From positions 20,542,818 to 20,606,817 of the forward strand of contig CM037471.1 in assembly GCA_021014325.1 (NCBI GenBank): a stretch of 64,000 nucleotides of DNA, read 5' to 3'. Shown here in pieces: positions 12,470-25,664 of this stretch; position 1 is the first letter of the stretch; each line of letters begins with the position of its first letter. The notes under the pieces were generated by a model. It worked only from the letters and a program-made list of their open reading frames with translations, ran no database searches and was not told where the DNA came from. Origin of the DNA: Plazaster borealis. Taxonomy: Eukaryota; Echinodermata; Asteroidea; Forcipulatida; Labidiasteridae. Made by a program: the position numbers and the translations under genes.

Positions 12470-15400
12470 CTTTAGAGAACAATCTAAGCATTCAAAGAGA
12501 TTAAATGCAAACCCTTGTTTATGAGATTGAGTTGAAATGAGATTCAATCATGGTAACCTGAATATAAGCTACTCAAGGTGTTACTGCAGATGTTCAAATG
12601 GGAGAGGTTTAACAACGAATTTGGAGAATCTTACAAATAGAGGGAGTAATTGGATGGAAAAGTTTCCCCTGCTGAGACTTTTTAAAGCGCTGAATATTCG
12701 ACTCCATTTCTAACATCATCTTCACAGTTTGATATAAGCTTTGGTCATTGCAGAGATGTTCACATCGGTTTTGTTTGTTCATTCAGATAGATGTCTAACA
12801 GTTGTTCAATTTAATATTGTTGGCTATATTTGTTTTAGCAGTGTGTCTGATTGTGTACTTATTTATTTTGGAGCATGACAGCTGTCTTTGTGTGTTTTAT
12901 TAGTCGGCAAACGTCATTTTTCATCAGAGTTCATTTTTGAAGATGGTCTTTACCTTGGTAATCCAGGGACCTGTAATTTTCCACCAGAACTAAGTATTTT
13001 GGGTGTATGTCCATTACTGCGGTTGCTGTGCACAGCTAGACACTGCGGCGTTCATGTTGTTGTTGTAACTGCAGAAGCAGAGGGAACAGCATACCACGAC
13101 AGTGAGAATTACCGCACGACAGCTATCTTGTGCGCAGGAGGCACTTAAGTGCAGGTAGGGCTTGTTCACTTCCGAAAAGGGACTCTTGAAAATATGTTTA
13201 AAAAAGTCAATATGAAAATAACATCAAGATCGTGTGTCATGTAGGTGGAAAATGCTCTGATGGCTGAGAAATGGCACTGGGTAGAATTTGTCTTCATATT
13301 TGGCAATGATGTTGAAGTCGGTATTTCCAGGGATAAGAAATTTCAGACCTTTTTTGTATGTCTGCCTGGTGAAAAAAGCAGCTGGTATTTGCTTCAGATA
13401 TAAAAAGATTATGCTCTTTGATTCACTTCTCTAGCACTGAGGATACTGTTTCCAAAAGCTCCTTTTTATCTCAAACTCCAGGGGTGCCCCAAAGTAGGAA
13501 ATGCCACCATTTCATCAGACCTCCTAAAGTTTGGATCTTTGTGTCCAACCTTTTTGTCAGCAATTCAAATTTCTGTGGTGTCCGTTTGTGCATCATTTTC
13601 ATTAAACAGTTGTTTGACGAGAATGATGTAAAGAGAGGGTTAGGAGAGTGAAATCTGTCTGATCCAATTTGATTGCAATGAAGATGGTTTTGAACAATCT
13701 TCAACAGCTCCGAACCATGAAGAAAGTAGTGTACATTTTTACGTAGTATTCTGTTGTGTGTTGACCGGATCGCCCACTGAGTCTTCAGTTTTGAAAATTA
13801 CCCACTTCATTTATGCCTGAACTAAAATGTTCAATGATTCGGTTCGGAGTTGTCATATGAAAAGAATCATTTGGGAACATTTCCAAAATCGTGTTGTGAT
13901 TCATGATGTGGTAAGCTACAGGTTTTTCCTGAGAGTGTCACAAAAGATTTGCCAAGAAAACTTGAAGAAGCTGGTAATAACAGGTGTCTGTACAAGATAA
14001 CCTCATTTTAAGGAAATTCATTTTCTTTCTGTCTTTGAAGGAGAATCAGCAAAATGAAGAATTTGTGTTTTAGAGAAATGTTTGGGGGGAGGGATGAACT
14101 TCGGAGGGAAACAGGTGTGAAAATCATTTCCTTTCCGAGCATTTTCATCTCTGTTGTAAAACGAGAAATGTATTTCCCAACATTTGTTTTTAGTTGCACT
14201 GGACAGATCTGGACAGGTGTTTAAAACGTAGACTTCTTAAAATTTGAGCAATTTGAAATGTTATCATTTCCAAACTCGACTGACAACTTAGAAGAGAGAA
14301 AATAACAAATATTTTGAATGAAAGGTTCTTTTTGTCTCAGAACTGTTTTGGGTGGATGAATCCTGGATAGGAACAGGTGCTAAGCGGTGGACTTTGATTC
14401 TTCTTTTTTTTTTGAGCATCATGAAATATTATTGGAAAGAAATTGAAGTCAAGAACATTATTTTGAAAGGGTTCTCTCCAGAATTTTGTTCTTCTTACCC
14501 CGATGAAGTCTGGACGGAAATGCAATTTGGCAGTCGAGGCGTAACCCCTGTAGAGAGCTTTATTGATGCAGACTCTCCCATGCTGGGTAGGGAGATATTC
14601 TATTACACCTTAGTGTTAGTGTTTGTGTTGGGGACTGTCTGTAGACTAGGAGGTGGTGGAATGAAGACGAGTTGTGTAGAGCTGGACAAATCCTGAGATC
14701 CCTCGGTTGCCAACAATGAACATGACGTCATTTTGAGTAGGGCGCTCCACCGAGTGGTCAAAAGGAGGTTGTAATCATTGTCCAATCCTGCACGCCGCGC
14801 TTACAGATCTGTGCGTTTCCATTGTTTCATCATCGTTTTACCTCCAAGATGGCAGCTGGATGGCATCAATGCATGAGGTCTATAGTGACAGCAATAGAAT
14901 AGGTTAAGGAGAATGCACGAAAGGTTTTGAATGGATCAAATGTATTGAAACATTTAGATTCATGCATTTTACACACGATTCTACACGTTTATTCTGTGAC
15001 TGTTTCCCCAAAACTGGTGATATCATCTGTTCATTTGTTTCCTTTTGGTGTATTTTGTAAAATGACTTTAACACAAATTCATTATTTATCTTACAGACTG
15101 TGCATTGTATTCCTTGCAATACTATTGCCTCAAATTTGTCCTCATTCAAAAACAAACAAATCCGGCTATTTTTAGCAGGTGTTTTATTTTGAGGGTTAAA
15201 GGTCTCTTCCAATTGAACAGCTTTCTGCAGATTTTTAATGATTAACTGTATATTCAGAACAAATCTGCTGTTACTTGCAGATTTACTGTTACTTGCATTG
15301 AAAATATCGTTGGCACAATGAAACCTTGACTTCTCATAATAAGGACCGGGATTTGTGGTTCTCTTGTGAGAAAATATGAGTATGCGCTAACCATGAATCA

Positions 15401-17500
15401 GAAAACCTCAGCTGTAAGCCACGGTTGATAATGTGCCATGGTATGCTGGAATCTCCAAACCCTCGGACCCACCTCCAATTGAGCCGAATATAAAGACAAA
15501 CAAATGTGGCAGTCTGTCTTTTCTCGTTTGCCACATTTGTATAGCAAGGGAACAAAGGTCTGGAATCAGGGATTACACAATAACCCCTGGAAAATGGGAC
15601 GTTACAAGCATGATTTCCAGTACCTTCTGTCCCTCTTTGTATTGGTGAAATGAAGTGTAGCACAGTAGGTGCATGCGTGTACATGCTACACAAAGGAATG
15701 TCCAGTTAATATAAAAGTCAGTCATCTGACTAACAGGAAAATATAGAGGTTGTTCTGAAGTTGCTCCAGGCACTAAAAAACATCCAATGTAAGCCAGTGC
15801 AGAAAAATTTGGCGTCTTAACACAATGTCCGATGTGAAGTGGTAAGCACTTCAGGGGTTTTGGGGTTTTTGTTCCTTCTTTTTTTCTCTTTTTTTCTCTT
15901 TTGTATTTGCCCCACTCCCCAAAACTTTAAAAAAGTAATGGGAAAACAAGGCTTCAATTATCACTTGAAAACTTAGGTGTCTTTGAAAGAAAAAGTTTAA
16001 GGTTGGACTGTCATCGACACAAGAGGGGGCTCTTATATTGAATGTGGAGTCCAAGTAAAGAGCAGATCTTATCTTATGTGTTTTCACAAAGTTTCTTTTA
16101 AAACTCAGAGGCATGCCTCTGAATAAAGTGTCGAAGGGCACCAAGGATTATAAATCTTGATCAGAAAATAGCCCAGCATTACACAATTGTTACACACTGA
16201 ATAAACACATAGGTTGGGTTGTGGGCCAAGTCGGGGCCATGGATCCGTTACGCCTGACTGAATGATCTGGTGAACAGGTCCGTGGCACCACTGAGAGAGA
16301 ACGAGGGGGAAAAAAGAAGTAGAACATGTAACAATCTATTCGGGCCTAATCCAACCCCTGCAGTCATGCAACCGCTCAATGTCTGGTATTTTTTCTGCGG
16401 ATAAAAGAACCATTTCCATCAAGCCTTGGGAATCCTTCACGTTAGCTCTAGCAGGTGTTCATTCATTCCGGGGCTCTGCAGTGCGAATTGAGGAAAAGTT
16501 GCTACACTTTAATGCTGGATATTATATCCTGGGGTGCCGTCATGGATTTCAGACTCAGTTATTGGTAATAAATCTATTCTTCTTTTTTTAATTTTATATT
16601 CTGAACGACATCTTTATTTTCACTGAAAGGTCTTGTGTTGGTTTTTGAAAATGCCTATTGTGCTTCACAGTTGCTCATTTTTTTCAAGGAAAATGGTTGG
16701 TTTTTGGTATTGGTATTTAATGAGGCTTACATGTGTCTTCTTTAATCATATATATAAAAATTGCAGAAAAGGCAAGTAAGGTAACTTTCTGGCCATTCAT
16801 TTTTTAGGCGCAATCCATTTTGTTGGAGTAAGAGAGCCTGTCTAATAATTATTCCTCAACAAGATTGCTTGTTATGCCAATGTTGTTATACCATTTTGTT
16901 TATAGTTTTAATGATATTTCCCCAATGTTATGTCTCCTTGCCTTTTTGATAGTTAAAGTGAAAGTTAAGGGATGGCATGCATACGGGGGAAATTACAAAT
17001 AAGGAAATATATTTAGTTGTCACTTTCACCAACAACTTTAACTTAGAGTGATAGGACACTAATGGTGACCTCTGCATTCAATATTTGAACTAACTTTCCC
17101 TTTAATTGTTAGTTTAAAGTGAAAGTCTTTCTCAATCCAGGATACAGTTTCTCACTATGCAGATTATTATAATCCTTTAATTCCTGCCAAAAGCCTAAGG
17201 GTCATTTGGTTTGCCTCTTATAAAGTCAGAATTTTAAAAGTTAGAATTATTACAAGTTTCTGATGTGCTGGAAGGTACATGTATGTGTCTTCAAGGTTCA
17301 TTTATGCAAATTTTGAAGCTACGACTCTTTCCTTAAAGGGGGCTAAACATACATGTTCATTGACAAGATTGAAGGCTTACATCTTTGACTTCATAAAAAT
17401 TACCTCATAATAAAACCAAGTTCCCAAGGTCAGTTGTTGAATGTGTAGCTCCTTGTTTCTGTTGATGAAGAGCAGAAAGCTACTATATATGAATGGGCAG
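12470..17500. other. Five kilobases without a recognised gene
   Basis: Several frames of 60-120 codons occur on both strands, but none has a recognisable motif or a supporting splice structure. A T/C-rich tract lies at 15876-15903, and repeated ttaaagtgaaagt motifs lie near 16953 and 17113. The strands may be intron or intergenic. Confidence 0.4.
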
Positions 17501-17874
17501 TTAAAGGCACTGAACATGTTTGGAAATTGTCAAAGACCAGTGTTCTCACTTGGTGTATCCCAACATATGCATAAAATAACAAGCCTGTGAAAATTTGGGC
17601 TCAATTGGTCATCGAAGTTGCAAGAAAATGATGAAAGAAAAAACACCCTTGTTGTACAAATTTGGGGGAGTTTAGATAGGAATAAAAACTTCTTGCAAGA
17701 AGTTGTTATTATTTTAGTGAGAAATTACCTCTTTCTCAACAACTACGTTACTTCAGAGGGAGTCGTTTCCTACAATGTTTTATACTATCAACAGCTCTCC
17801 GTTGCTTGTTACCAAGTAAGTTTTTATGCTAATATTTGTTTTGAGTCATTACCAAACGTGTATGATACCTTTAA
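17501..17874 (+). mobile_element. MITE family A, copy 3 (mosaic ends)
   Basis: A full-length copy with TTAA at both edges (17501-17504 and 17871-17874). The left end is aaggcactgaacatg and the right end, inverted, reads aaggtatcatacacg. The two ends therefore belong to different end-types and no longer match exactly, unlike copies 2 and 4. The interior is intact, including acgttacttcagagggagtc. Confidence 0.88.
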
Positions 17875-18811
17875 AGCAAACAATCCTGGCATGTACAGAC
17901 TGTATGTGATGGGACAATATTTGTTTTTATAATAACACATGTCTATGGTGGGGAGGTCCAGGGTGCCCAAAATCAACTTACTTTTCATTGCTGGTATTAT
18001 TTGGTAAGATATTTCATTATTGGTGGCAAACATGATTATTATTACTTAATTTTTTTGCTTAATTTGTTTCATAACTTCATGTATTTTCAAAACATTTGTA
18101 ATATGTTTTATTCTGTGTTCAGTTGTTTTTTGGGGGAGAGGGATACACATTACTAAAATTGTTGTTTTGTTTAAGGTTATATGTAGTGGTTAACATCACA
18201 AATAAAATGAACATAGTGTCTGCTGCTCAATACTCACTGTTATTCTAAAGTTAAAGGTATTGTTAGTCTCACCATATCTTTCTTGAAAATCAACATAGTC
18301 TAATTATTGCACTTTCCCCAAAAACAAATGTTGTACCATCCCTTTAACAAAGAAGGTTCGTAGCACCTTGTAATATTCTTGTTCTCTTTATCGACTGGTT
18401 GAACACTCTTGGGAGTTACATATTTCTGTTTGTAATAAATTGATTGGTAATCGGCTGAAGCATCCTTCGTGGCGTTACATTTCATTTCTAGCAGAATCTC
18501 CATCTAAGGTTCTGCCAGGTTGGAAACCACAAGTCCACTTGAGACTAATATTAAACAGATACTAAAAAATAACTGAAATAACTGGGGTCTGCGTGCAATT
18601 GGCTAACACTAAATACTACATGAATTTCTCATCTAATATCATATTCCTGACCACGTGATGGTGTTTTTTGTAGACTTAATGTGTATGCATTATGTTATGA
18701 TTCCGAATGCAACAGCTTTTCTTGTTTTAATGGGCTTGGTGTCATATTTACAGAATAAACCCGAACCAATGAGCTGTTAGTTGCTTGAGGCATTCCAGGC
18801 CCTTTTTATCA
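17875..18811. other. Non-coding stretch, nothing recognised
   Basis: AT-rich sequence with no exon or repeat that I can support. Confidence 0.35.
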
Positions 18812-19032
18812 GGGGCTGGATTTTTCTGATCAGAAAATATTGCTTCGCAATTTTCTGCTCGGTGAAAAATGAATGGGATTACCTGTCACAGATGGTACAC
18901 AAATTCTGCTCAGTGGAAAATGTAAGAGATACCTGTCACTGATGGTACAAAGTACATGGTATTTTGACTGGTAACCTTATTCTGATATTAGCATAGTTTT
19001 ACTGGGCTTAGCTGCTCTGTGAATTTGGACCA
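18812..19032. repeat. Degraded fold-back element family C
   Basis: This carries family C internal words (gatcagaaaatattgcttcg, tggtaaccttattctg, gggcttagctgctctgtgaa) but has lost much of both arms. It also holds an internal duplication of 'acctgtcac(a/t)gatggtac'. It is an old copy. Confidence 0.55.
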
Positions 19033-20438
19033 TGGTAGTCAACTTCACTTACTCTGTTTTATTTGATTTGGTTAAAACTGCTTTTCGGGGTCATGACCGT
19101 TGGGATATCATAGGCGATTTATTATCAAGAGTTTCCTAAACACCGGAAAAAACTCTTCCAGACAGTTCTGAAAATGATCTTCAGTTCAATATGTTGGATG
19201 TGGCATTCAAAGTGTGCCATTGTATTTTACCCATTAACACTAGAGCATTCGAAATTGAGGTGACTGAAACATATACGGTGTGCCACTTGTCATATATAAT
19301 AACAATAACCCCAAAGTGAAAATCCGGTATGATGAAACACAAACGTTGTACTTTGAAGAGACATTTGGACACCGATACTATTCGCAAAAGTACTTCCTCG
19401 ATAGCCATAGTAATGTTTGTATGACCCAGGGTAATTCAATTTTCAATCAGGCTAAAGTGAGCAAGTACACAATTTTGTTATCGGTCATTTTATTTGTTTA
19501 AATAGAAGTTCGTTGACAAACTGACTGGTAGGTACTGCAATGATGGACTGTGTGTGGGGCTGTTGGGTTTGGTAGAGAGACAAAAAAAATAGAATGCGCA
19601 TGCTCCTTAAATGTGTTATTGCTACAGGGACCACATTGTATGGGAAAATTATCAAATTATTTAGGACAAGCTTTGTGTGTTATAGACTGAGGGCTCTGTG
19701 TATTTTACCCAGTATTTTTTTGTGTCTGTGTTTTCATAGGTAAATGGGGGTAGTATTCAGTTTAATAGGAGACACTCTGGTACATTGTGTGGGGCTTGGT
19801 CATTGACTGTATGCGTTATCTCTCATTGTGCGAGACCCCAAAAAGGCAGGAATTAAACAGAGCGTGTAATATTGCAGTGTGACTTCAGTCAGCGTGCGTT
19901 ATTTCGTTGAAGGCTCACCCCTTAGAAGTCTTTGAGAGAGGGGGATAAATGCCGTGGGCTTTTGGAGGAGGACGTATGTTTTGTTTGTGTGGAATATCAT
20001 CAGATAAGCTAAGTATGTTCTAACCAGATTCTGTCTGGGACTTGTTTGCAGTAGGGGGAATTATAGTTAATGATGTAGTATTGTATGCTGTGTAGATAGG
20101 TGACTGGGGCATATACAGTGTGTTGAATACATAGAAAATTGAGAGCAAAGGTTACGAATAGCTGTACAGTGTTTAGGTCTACCATATTGTTCACTTCTTT
20201 TTCTCACGACTTGTTCACAAATAGAAAGATATCGCTTTTGTTGTCACTTTTTCGGCTATTGATCATTTGTTACAGGTGGCATTTTATAGCCTACTTTTTT
20301 CTTTTAAGATGTGTTGCTGCCATTTCACAAATATTCAGTAACTGACGTCAGCTAATGTGAATTTTCCATACACTGACTTGGCATTGAAAACCAAGCCAGG
20401 TGTTATCAGCATGATGAACTTGTTTAAAAATATGATGT
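19033..20438. other. Non-coding stretch, nothing recognised
   Basis: No open frame with recognisable motifs and no shared repeat was identified. Confidence 0.35.
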
Positions 20439-20526
20439 TTGTTTGGTTGGTTGGTTTTGGAGTTTTTTTGTTTTGTATTTTGTTTTAGTTTTTTCCTTTT
20501 TTTCTTTTTTTCCCCTTTTTTTTCTT

Positions 20527-20561
<35 letters not shown>

Positions 20562-20663
20562 GGGGGGGGGGGGGTTGGTTTTTTTTTTTTTTTTTTGCTT
20601 GTTTTTTTTCTTTTGGTTTGGGGGTTTTTGTGGGGCTTTTTTTTTCGGGGGGGGGGGGGTGGT
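20439..20663 (+). repeat. Poly-T and poly-G low-complexity tract
   Basis: About 225 bases almost entirely T and G on this strand. They include a 32-base T run at 20529-20560 joined directly to a 14-base G run at 20561-20574, and another 13-base G run at 20647-20659. Frames through it encode only F/G or K/P runs and are not genes. Confidence 0.9.
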
Positions 20664-22941
20664 GAAATTTAAAGTCCTTAAAATTGAAACTTGCATCATG
20701 AGTCAAACAGTTAGATTTGTCATTCCATTACCACTGTACCTTGCAAATCTTCAGTTAAAAACCTGAATTATTGATGTTTTTATTTTATTTTAAGTGAGCT
20801 GTCAACTGAATTTATCTTTGAGGATTTAAATAATTATCTTGAACAGCCATGGTGCCACAAGGTAATTCTCATTCACCCCCCCCCCCAGAATATTAAAGAG
20901 CACTGTCAGGGTTTTGAATTGTTATCCTCAGGGCGTATTTTGGTTTTTCAAAAGCCTAAATGCAGTGATGTGTTTTTTTCCATTAGCCCTTGCTACCTGC
21001 CATCCTCTTATACAAAATGTTTCAATCACTGGCAGCGACTGGAAAGACGAACAATGGCAACACCAAGCGAAAACCAAATTATTTATGTACGCAACAAGTA
21101 TAAAACCTTGTGTTACGTATTGTGCGTCGTCGCCGGAGTGGAAAGGAACAAAGAAAGGATCGGGGATGGTTTAAGTCAACCGTAAGCTCGGACCGCTGTG
21201 ATTACATCTGGGAGAGAAACATGGGTTCTGACAGAACGTGCCGCGTTCATGCAGTTAAAAAAAAACAGGGACTGTGTTCATTTTGTCAACTGTTTGGTAC
21301 TGACAAAAAAATGTATAGAATACAGTGGTTAGAGCATTGTCAAGGGATTTATACATGTCCTTGATTACAACCAATGCACTCTCTAAAAGTACAGCGCTTT
21401 TCATACATTCAGAATTTTTTTCCTTCCGTTTAAGCATTGACATTATTATTGAATTTAAAATGTGAGTGTATACTAGGAATGGTGGTAGCCCTTGGTAAAA
21501 CGCTCAGATGTTATTTCCCCCCTTAAATATTACCAATTCTAGTATTAAAACAAAAATGAAGCGATTGAAAAGGTTTGTGCAAGTGTTTTCTATCAACTCA
21601 TTGGTTTGATTTTGAGGGACAAACTTTATCCTGAATGGGATAGGGAAGTTTGGGTTTGAGGGGTAGATAAAAAGTTGAAGTGGTATTCAAGTGTATGTTC
21701 ATCTATTACACCATGATAATTCTGGTAGGAATGATGGAGCCTCTGGAGGCATTGTGGGGGTGAAGATGGATAATCAGGTGTTAATCACATGAAATATATT
21801 GTTACACTTGTAATTTGGAAAGTCACCAATGTTACAATCAGATTTCTCAGCATCCGTTCAAAATGATGTCGAAATTCAGGATGGATGGAGGATCTTGGAA
21901 CGATGAAAGTTGGTATCATCCTCAAAAATGGTATGGATGTAAATGATTGCTGTCTTTCCCAAGTCCTAGATCCTGTAATATTATATCAATTCAAGATGTC
22001 ATTTTATTTTCGAGGATGATATGCCAAACTGACAAAATATACTGCAGAGGAGAAAGTGCCAAGGGCATCAAATCCACTGGTGTTTATAATCTGACTGCTA
22101 CATGAGTACTTGTTGGCATTCATTCACAACGATGTGTTTCCTAGGGGGAAAACAGTTTGTCAGCAAAAGGAAAACCTGGAACCCAACTGAGTGGCATTCT
22201 TCCTGTAATGTTATTCAGATACAAAAAAACTTGGTCCCTTTTTCTTTTCTTTCTTCCCCCCCCCTCCCCCCCCCCCCCATGGAACCTCAACACTGGACTG
22301 CTGTGATCGTGTTGGGTACCAGTGTGGGAGGAGAGCTGTCACCATTCATAGATTGTATACTCGCTATTGTGATTGGAGTTTAAGTACAGTCTGTTTGACA
22401 ACAGAGCTGTTGGTGATGATATTATATATAGTCTGGCTTCAGGCTCTGGTTGTAGGCACTCTACCATTCATCACCGAAGAGACAGGAGGATTCAAATTTT
22501 AATTGATGTTTGCGAGGTGTTTTCAGCTCTCATAGTGTGCTAAGTGAATGATTGTTTTGCAGAACAGTAGATCGCTATAGCAGACAGGTATATCGTGTCC
22601 ACTGGTTCTTAGTTAATGTGAGACAGTGGAGACCGAAGCACAATTTGTCTTTTTCTCGGTTTCAATCATCAATTTTTTGAATACTTGGGTTTGTCACCTT
22701 CTTCAAAAGGTAAGTCAGAATTCTGTTGGATTTTACACCAGGAATTTCATGTTTGACATCAAAGGAATATTTGTGGTTGCTGTAGTAATTTCATCTTCCT
22801 TGTTTCTTTACATGATATAGATAGTGTCAGATTCTTGGTTTTAAAATAAGGAGAACTGAATGTCAAGCATTGAGCATTGTGGTTTTTTTAATGAGATCTT
22901 TAACTCTCATTTTGATAGAAATGGTGGTTCTGAAAAGAGCA
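20664..22941. other. Non-coding stretch with a C run at 22256-22278
   Basis: No gene was seen. The C run, interrupted by one T, is a simple repeat. Frames near 20914-21364 overlap one another in all registers and have no family resemblance. Confidence 0.4.
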
Positions 22942-23131
22942 GGTCCCAATTTCATAAAGCTGTTTAGCAGAAAATTCTGCTAAGCAAATTTCTTTGCTAA
23001 GCAAGAAATGAGTGGGGTACCAGTCACAGCAATGGTAACTGTACGGTATTTTGGTTGGTAACCTTCTGCTAAGCAGGAGTTTTCTGTGCCTAGCAAGTTT
23101 TTGTGCTTACATGCTTTATGAAGTTGGGCCC
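22942..23131. mobile_element. Fold-back element family C, copy 2
   Basis: About 190 bp bounded by ggtcccaatttcataaagct and, inverted, gctttatgaagttgggccc. It is the first of two copies lying head to tail with one base between them. Confidence 0.85.
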
Positions 23132-23132
23132 T

Positions 23133-23325
23133 GGGCCCAATTTCATACAGCTGCTTAAGCAGAAAATATTGATTAACAATTGTCTGCAAAGCAGGTATGA
23201 GGAGGATACCAGTCACAAATTGTACATGTGACATGGCAGTTTGGCTGGTAACCGTATTCTGGTAAGCATAATTTTGTTGTGCTAAGCTACTTTTTGTGGT
23301 TAAGCAGCTCTGTGAAATTGGGCCC
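23133..23325. mobile_element. Fold-back element family C, copy 3
   Basis: About 193 bp bounded by gggcccaatttcatacagct and, inverted, agctctgtgaaattgggccc. It abuts copy 2 but is closer in its arms to the copy at 2415, so the pair is not a simple recent duplication. Confidence 0.85.
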
Positions 23326-23727
23326 TGGTTGGTTGTCAACATTATGACTTTAGTGCTGTAGTCGTCATCTGAAGACTGAAGGGATGACGAGTAGATCTGC
23401 TTGGAATAACTTATGCTGGTATTGGGGGTTTTTTTTCATTTAGTTTATTTAGTCTTTACATTTACTTTTTCAGTAACTTCCTAAATTTGTACCCAAACTG
23501 AACTGTTTGCCCAAACTGCACTTTGCTGTTATGTGCAGTAACCATCATACCATACTATGCATAACATAGGCCTATCAAACCTTCATGAACTTTGAGATGT
23601 TTGTCAACACTTATCTATCAGCGTTGTTTTGTTTTTGTTTGGGTTTTGTTGTTTATACTAAAGAAAAATACCGTACTCTGCATAAAAGTAAGGAGTACAG
23701 TGCAAACACAGTTATATTTTTTTTAAA

Positions 23728-24028
23728 GAGAGCAAGCTAGTCAAATAAGAACTCACTCCACGGCAGTGAAGTTATTAACAAGAAGTCGTGTCCCCTCCCC
23801 CCACCGATCCACTAAGCAAAAGAAGTAGTCTCGACCGATTTTCTACATTCAGCCCAGGTAGTAGTTAACAAGCAGGACAGTTCTTTCAGAACTTGGTAGT
23901 CTCCCGAATTCCAAAATCTAATCTGCGGCAGTAGAATAGTCTCCCGAATTCCGAAATCTACTCCGCGGCAGTAGAATACATAGCAAGACAAGTTCTCAAA
24001 GAACAAAATCTACACACAGCAAAGTAGA
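23728..24028. repeat. Interspersed repeat family E, copy 2
   Basis: Matches 5897-6157 from agagagcaagctagtc to caaaatctacacacagc. It contains an extra internal duplication: 'agtctcccgaattcc' followed by a gcggcagtagaat segment occurs twice, at about 23909 and 23938. This explains its greater length. Confidence 0.75.
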
Positions 24029-24841
24029 TATACACATGGTGTTTACCGCAAACCGAATATACATGGATACCTCACCATGCAATGCCTCAAATCCCATATA
24101 ACTTAAGTGTTGTTTTTAGTATACATGTACTGGCTTCTTCTTCTTTTTGCTGTACTGGCTAAAAATGTTATTAGTATAAGGCCGGAAAGGTCATGATCAT
24201 AGATTGCAGTTCCTCAATGAACACTGCCTGCTATCCCTTGCTTCAAAAACCCTACTAAAGTGACTTAATCGTAAAGATCTCCATGACCATGGAAACAGTT
24301 GTTTAAATAAATAAATTCACCGTTTCTATTTTGTTTGTTCATGAAGGGTATAATTGGATTAAGCATGAAGAAGTGCACACTAGTGTAACATTATTGACAG
24401 AGCAAGCATTAAGGCGTTTTTCTCCAGACTATGTAACCCTTGCTTTTTGAAAAAAGAGTGACCTTGTACATTCTGGGGCATTTCCTGGCAGGCAAGATGA
24501 TACACTGGTCAAATGGGAAGTTTTACATTTATGTCATAATTTCCACATGAATTCAATAGGTATAAAAAATAACTGCTGAACAAGTCTTGATATGTGCCCC
24601 CCCCCTTTCTTCTTATCAAAAGTTGATAAAAACCAGACAGTGCAGTCTCCATAAAAATATAAGATTTTGTTTTCTTCTATTGGGCTGTGTACAAATTGTG
24701 CCTGCAGGAAGTTCAGGCTCTGTGGCTCCTTTATAAACATGTGATGACACAGGTTACGTGGTCAGTAGATGTTTGTGGGATTTTGACCACAAGCATAATT
24801 GCGAGAAATTTTGTTGGCGGCACATGAACAAGGAGATGCAT
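24029..24841. other. Non-coding stretch, nothing recognised
   Basis: No exon or repeat with support. Confidence 0.35.
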
Positions 24842-25039
24842 CAGGGTTTGCTCTTAACTTTTCAGTGACTTGCCAGGAGGACCAGTTAGCTTGTCATTTT
24901 GTCAGTGTGTCACCTTTTCGATTAATGAAATACTGGTACATGAACTGGCCAGCTGGACCACTTGGAGTGAATTTTGACTGGTCCTCAAGTGTTTTAACTG
25001 GCATCTGGCCAGCTGACCAATGTTTAGGGAGAACACTGG
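24842..25039 (+). repeat. Interspersed repeat family D, copy 2
   Basis: Same orientation as 12239-12469, from cagggtttgctcttaac to tagggagaacactgg, with conserved internal 'gaccagttagcttgt' and 'gaattttgactggtcc'. Confidence 0.75.
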
Positions 25040-25503
25040 CTGCATACATAAACAATTGAGTGTACAAGTAACTTGATATATCTATTTCCCTTGATAGACA
25101 CCAGGATGTTGCTCTAAAGCTGAATGTGAAGATGTGATGGTTGGATTAGTTTACAGATTTCCTGAAACAAAAACATTCTAATGGTTTTTTTGTAAAGTCA
25201 TTTTGTCCTTCATCGTTGTGTAAAAACCATACACAGCTGCTGTAGTGTTATACAAGCTGACCACAGTACAGAGTGTGTTGATTTGAATGGTTAGTTGTTG
25301 TTTTTTACAGAAATACTGGTTATGGTTACTTCTTCTATGCATCTTTAACCATTTACTCCTGGTGGAACAAGTTGGTTGTATTCTGCATTCAGTAAAGTTT
25401 GTCATATGGCAAAATATTTACATATCTGATCGATTTATTCACACTAACAGTGTGAATTTATTCACACAACATCCTGGAAAAATTGGGGGTTGCATTGATA
25501 TGT

Positions 25504-25664
25504 AGGCCTAGAAAAGGTAATGACTGTTGACGTTGTTGTTTGTTGTTGTTGTTGTTGTTGTTTTTGTTTTTTGTTGGTTTTTTTTGGGGGGGGGGTCCCC
25601 AAAGGCCTAGAAAAGTTAATGACTGTTGTTGTTGTTGTTGTTGTGTTGTTTGTTTTGTTTTGTG
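25504..25664 (+). repeat. 99-bp tandem duplication containing GTT repeats
   Basis: The sequence aggcctagaaaaggtaatga, running into a GTT trinucleotide run, occurs at 25504 and again, with one change, at 25603. Each copy carries its own GTT run and the first also has a G-rich stretch. It is a local tandem duplication of a microsatellite with its flank. Confidence 0.85.

Noticed and set aside
14352..14696. 114-codon plus-strand frame
   Set aside because: No family motif, no splice support, and overlapping frames on the other strand.
17618..17932. 104-codon frame with the LFLNNYVTSEGVV stretch, also seen at 790 and 2182
   Set aside because: The similar peptides are translations of MITE family A copies, which have no shared intact start or stop.
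20424..20766. Overlapping frames of F/G or K/P runs on both strands
   Set aside because: They are translations of the poly-T/poly-G tract.
22980..23342. 120-codon minus-strand frame
   Set aside because: It spans two fold-back elements and is explained by them.
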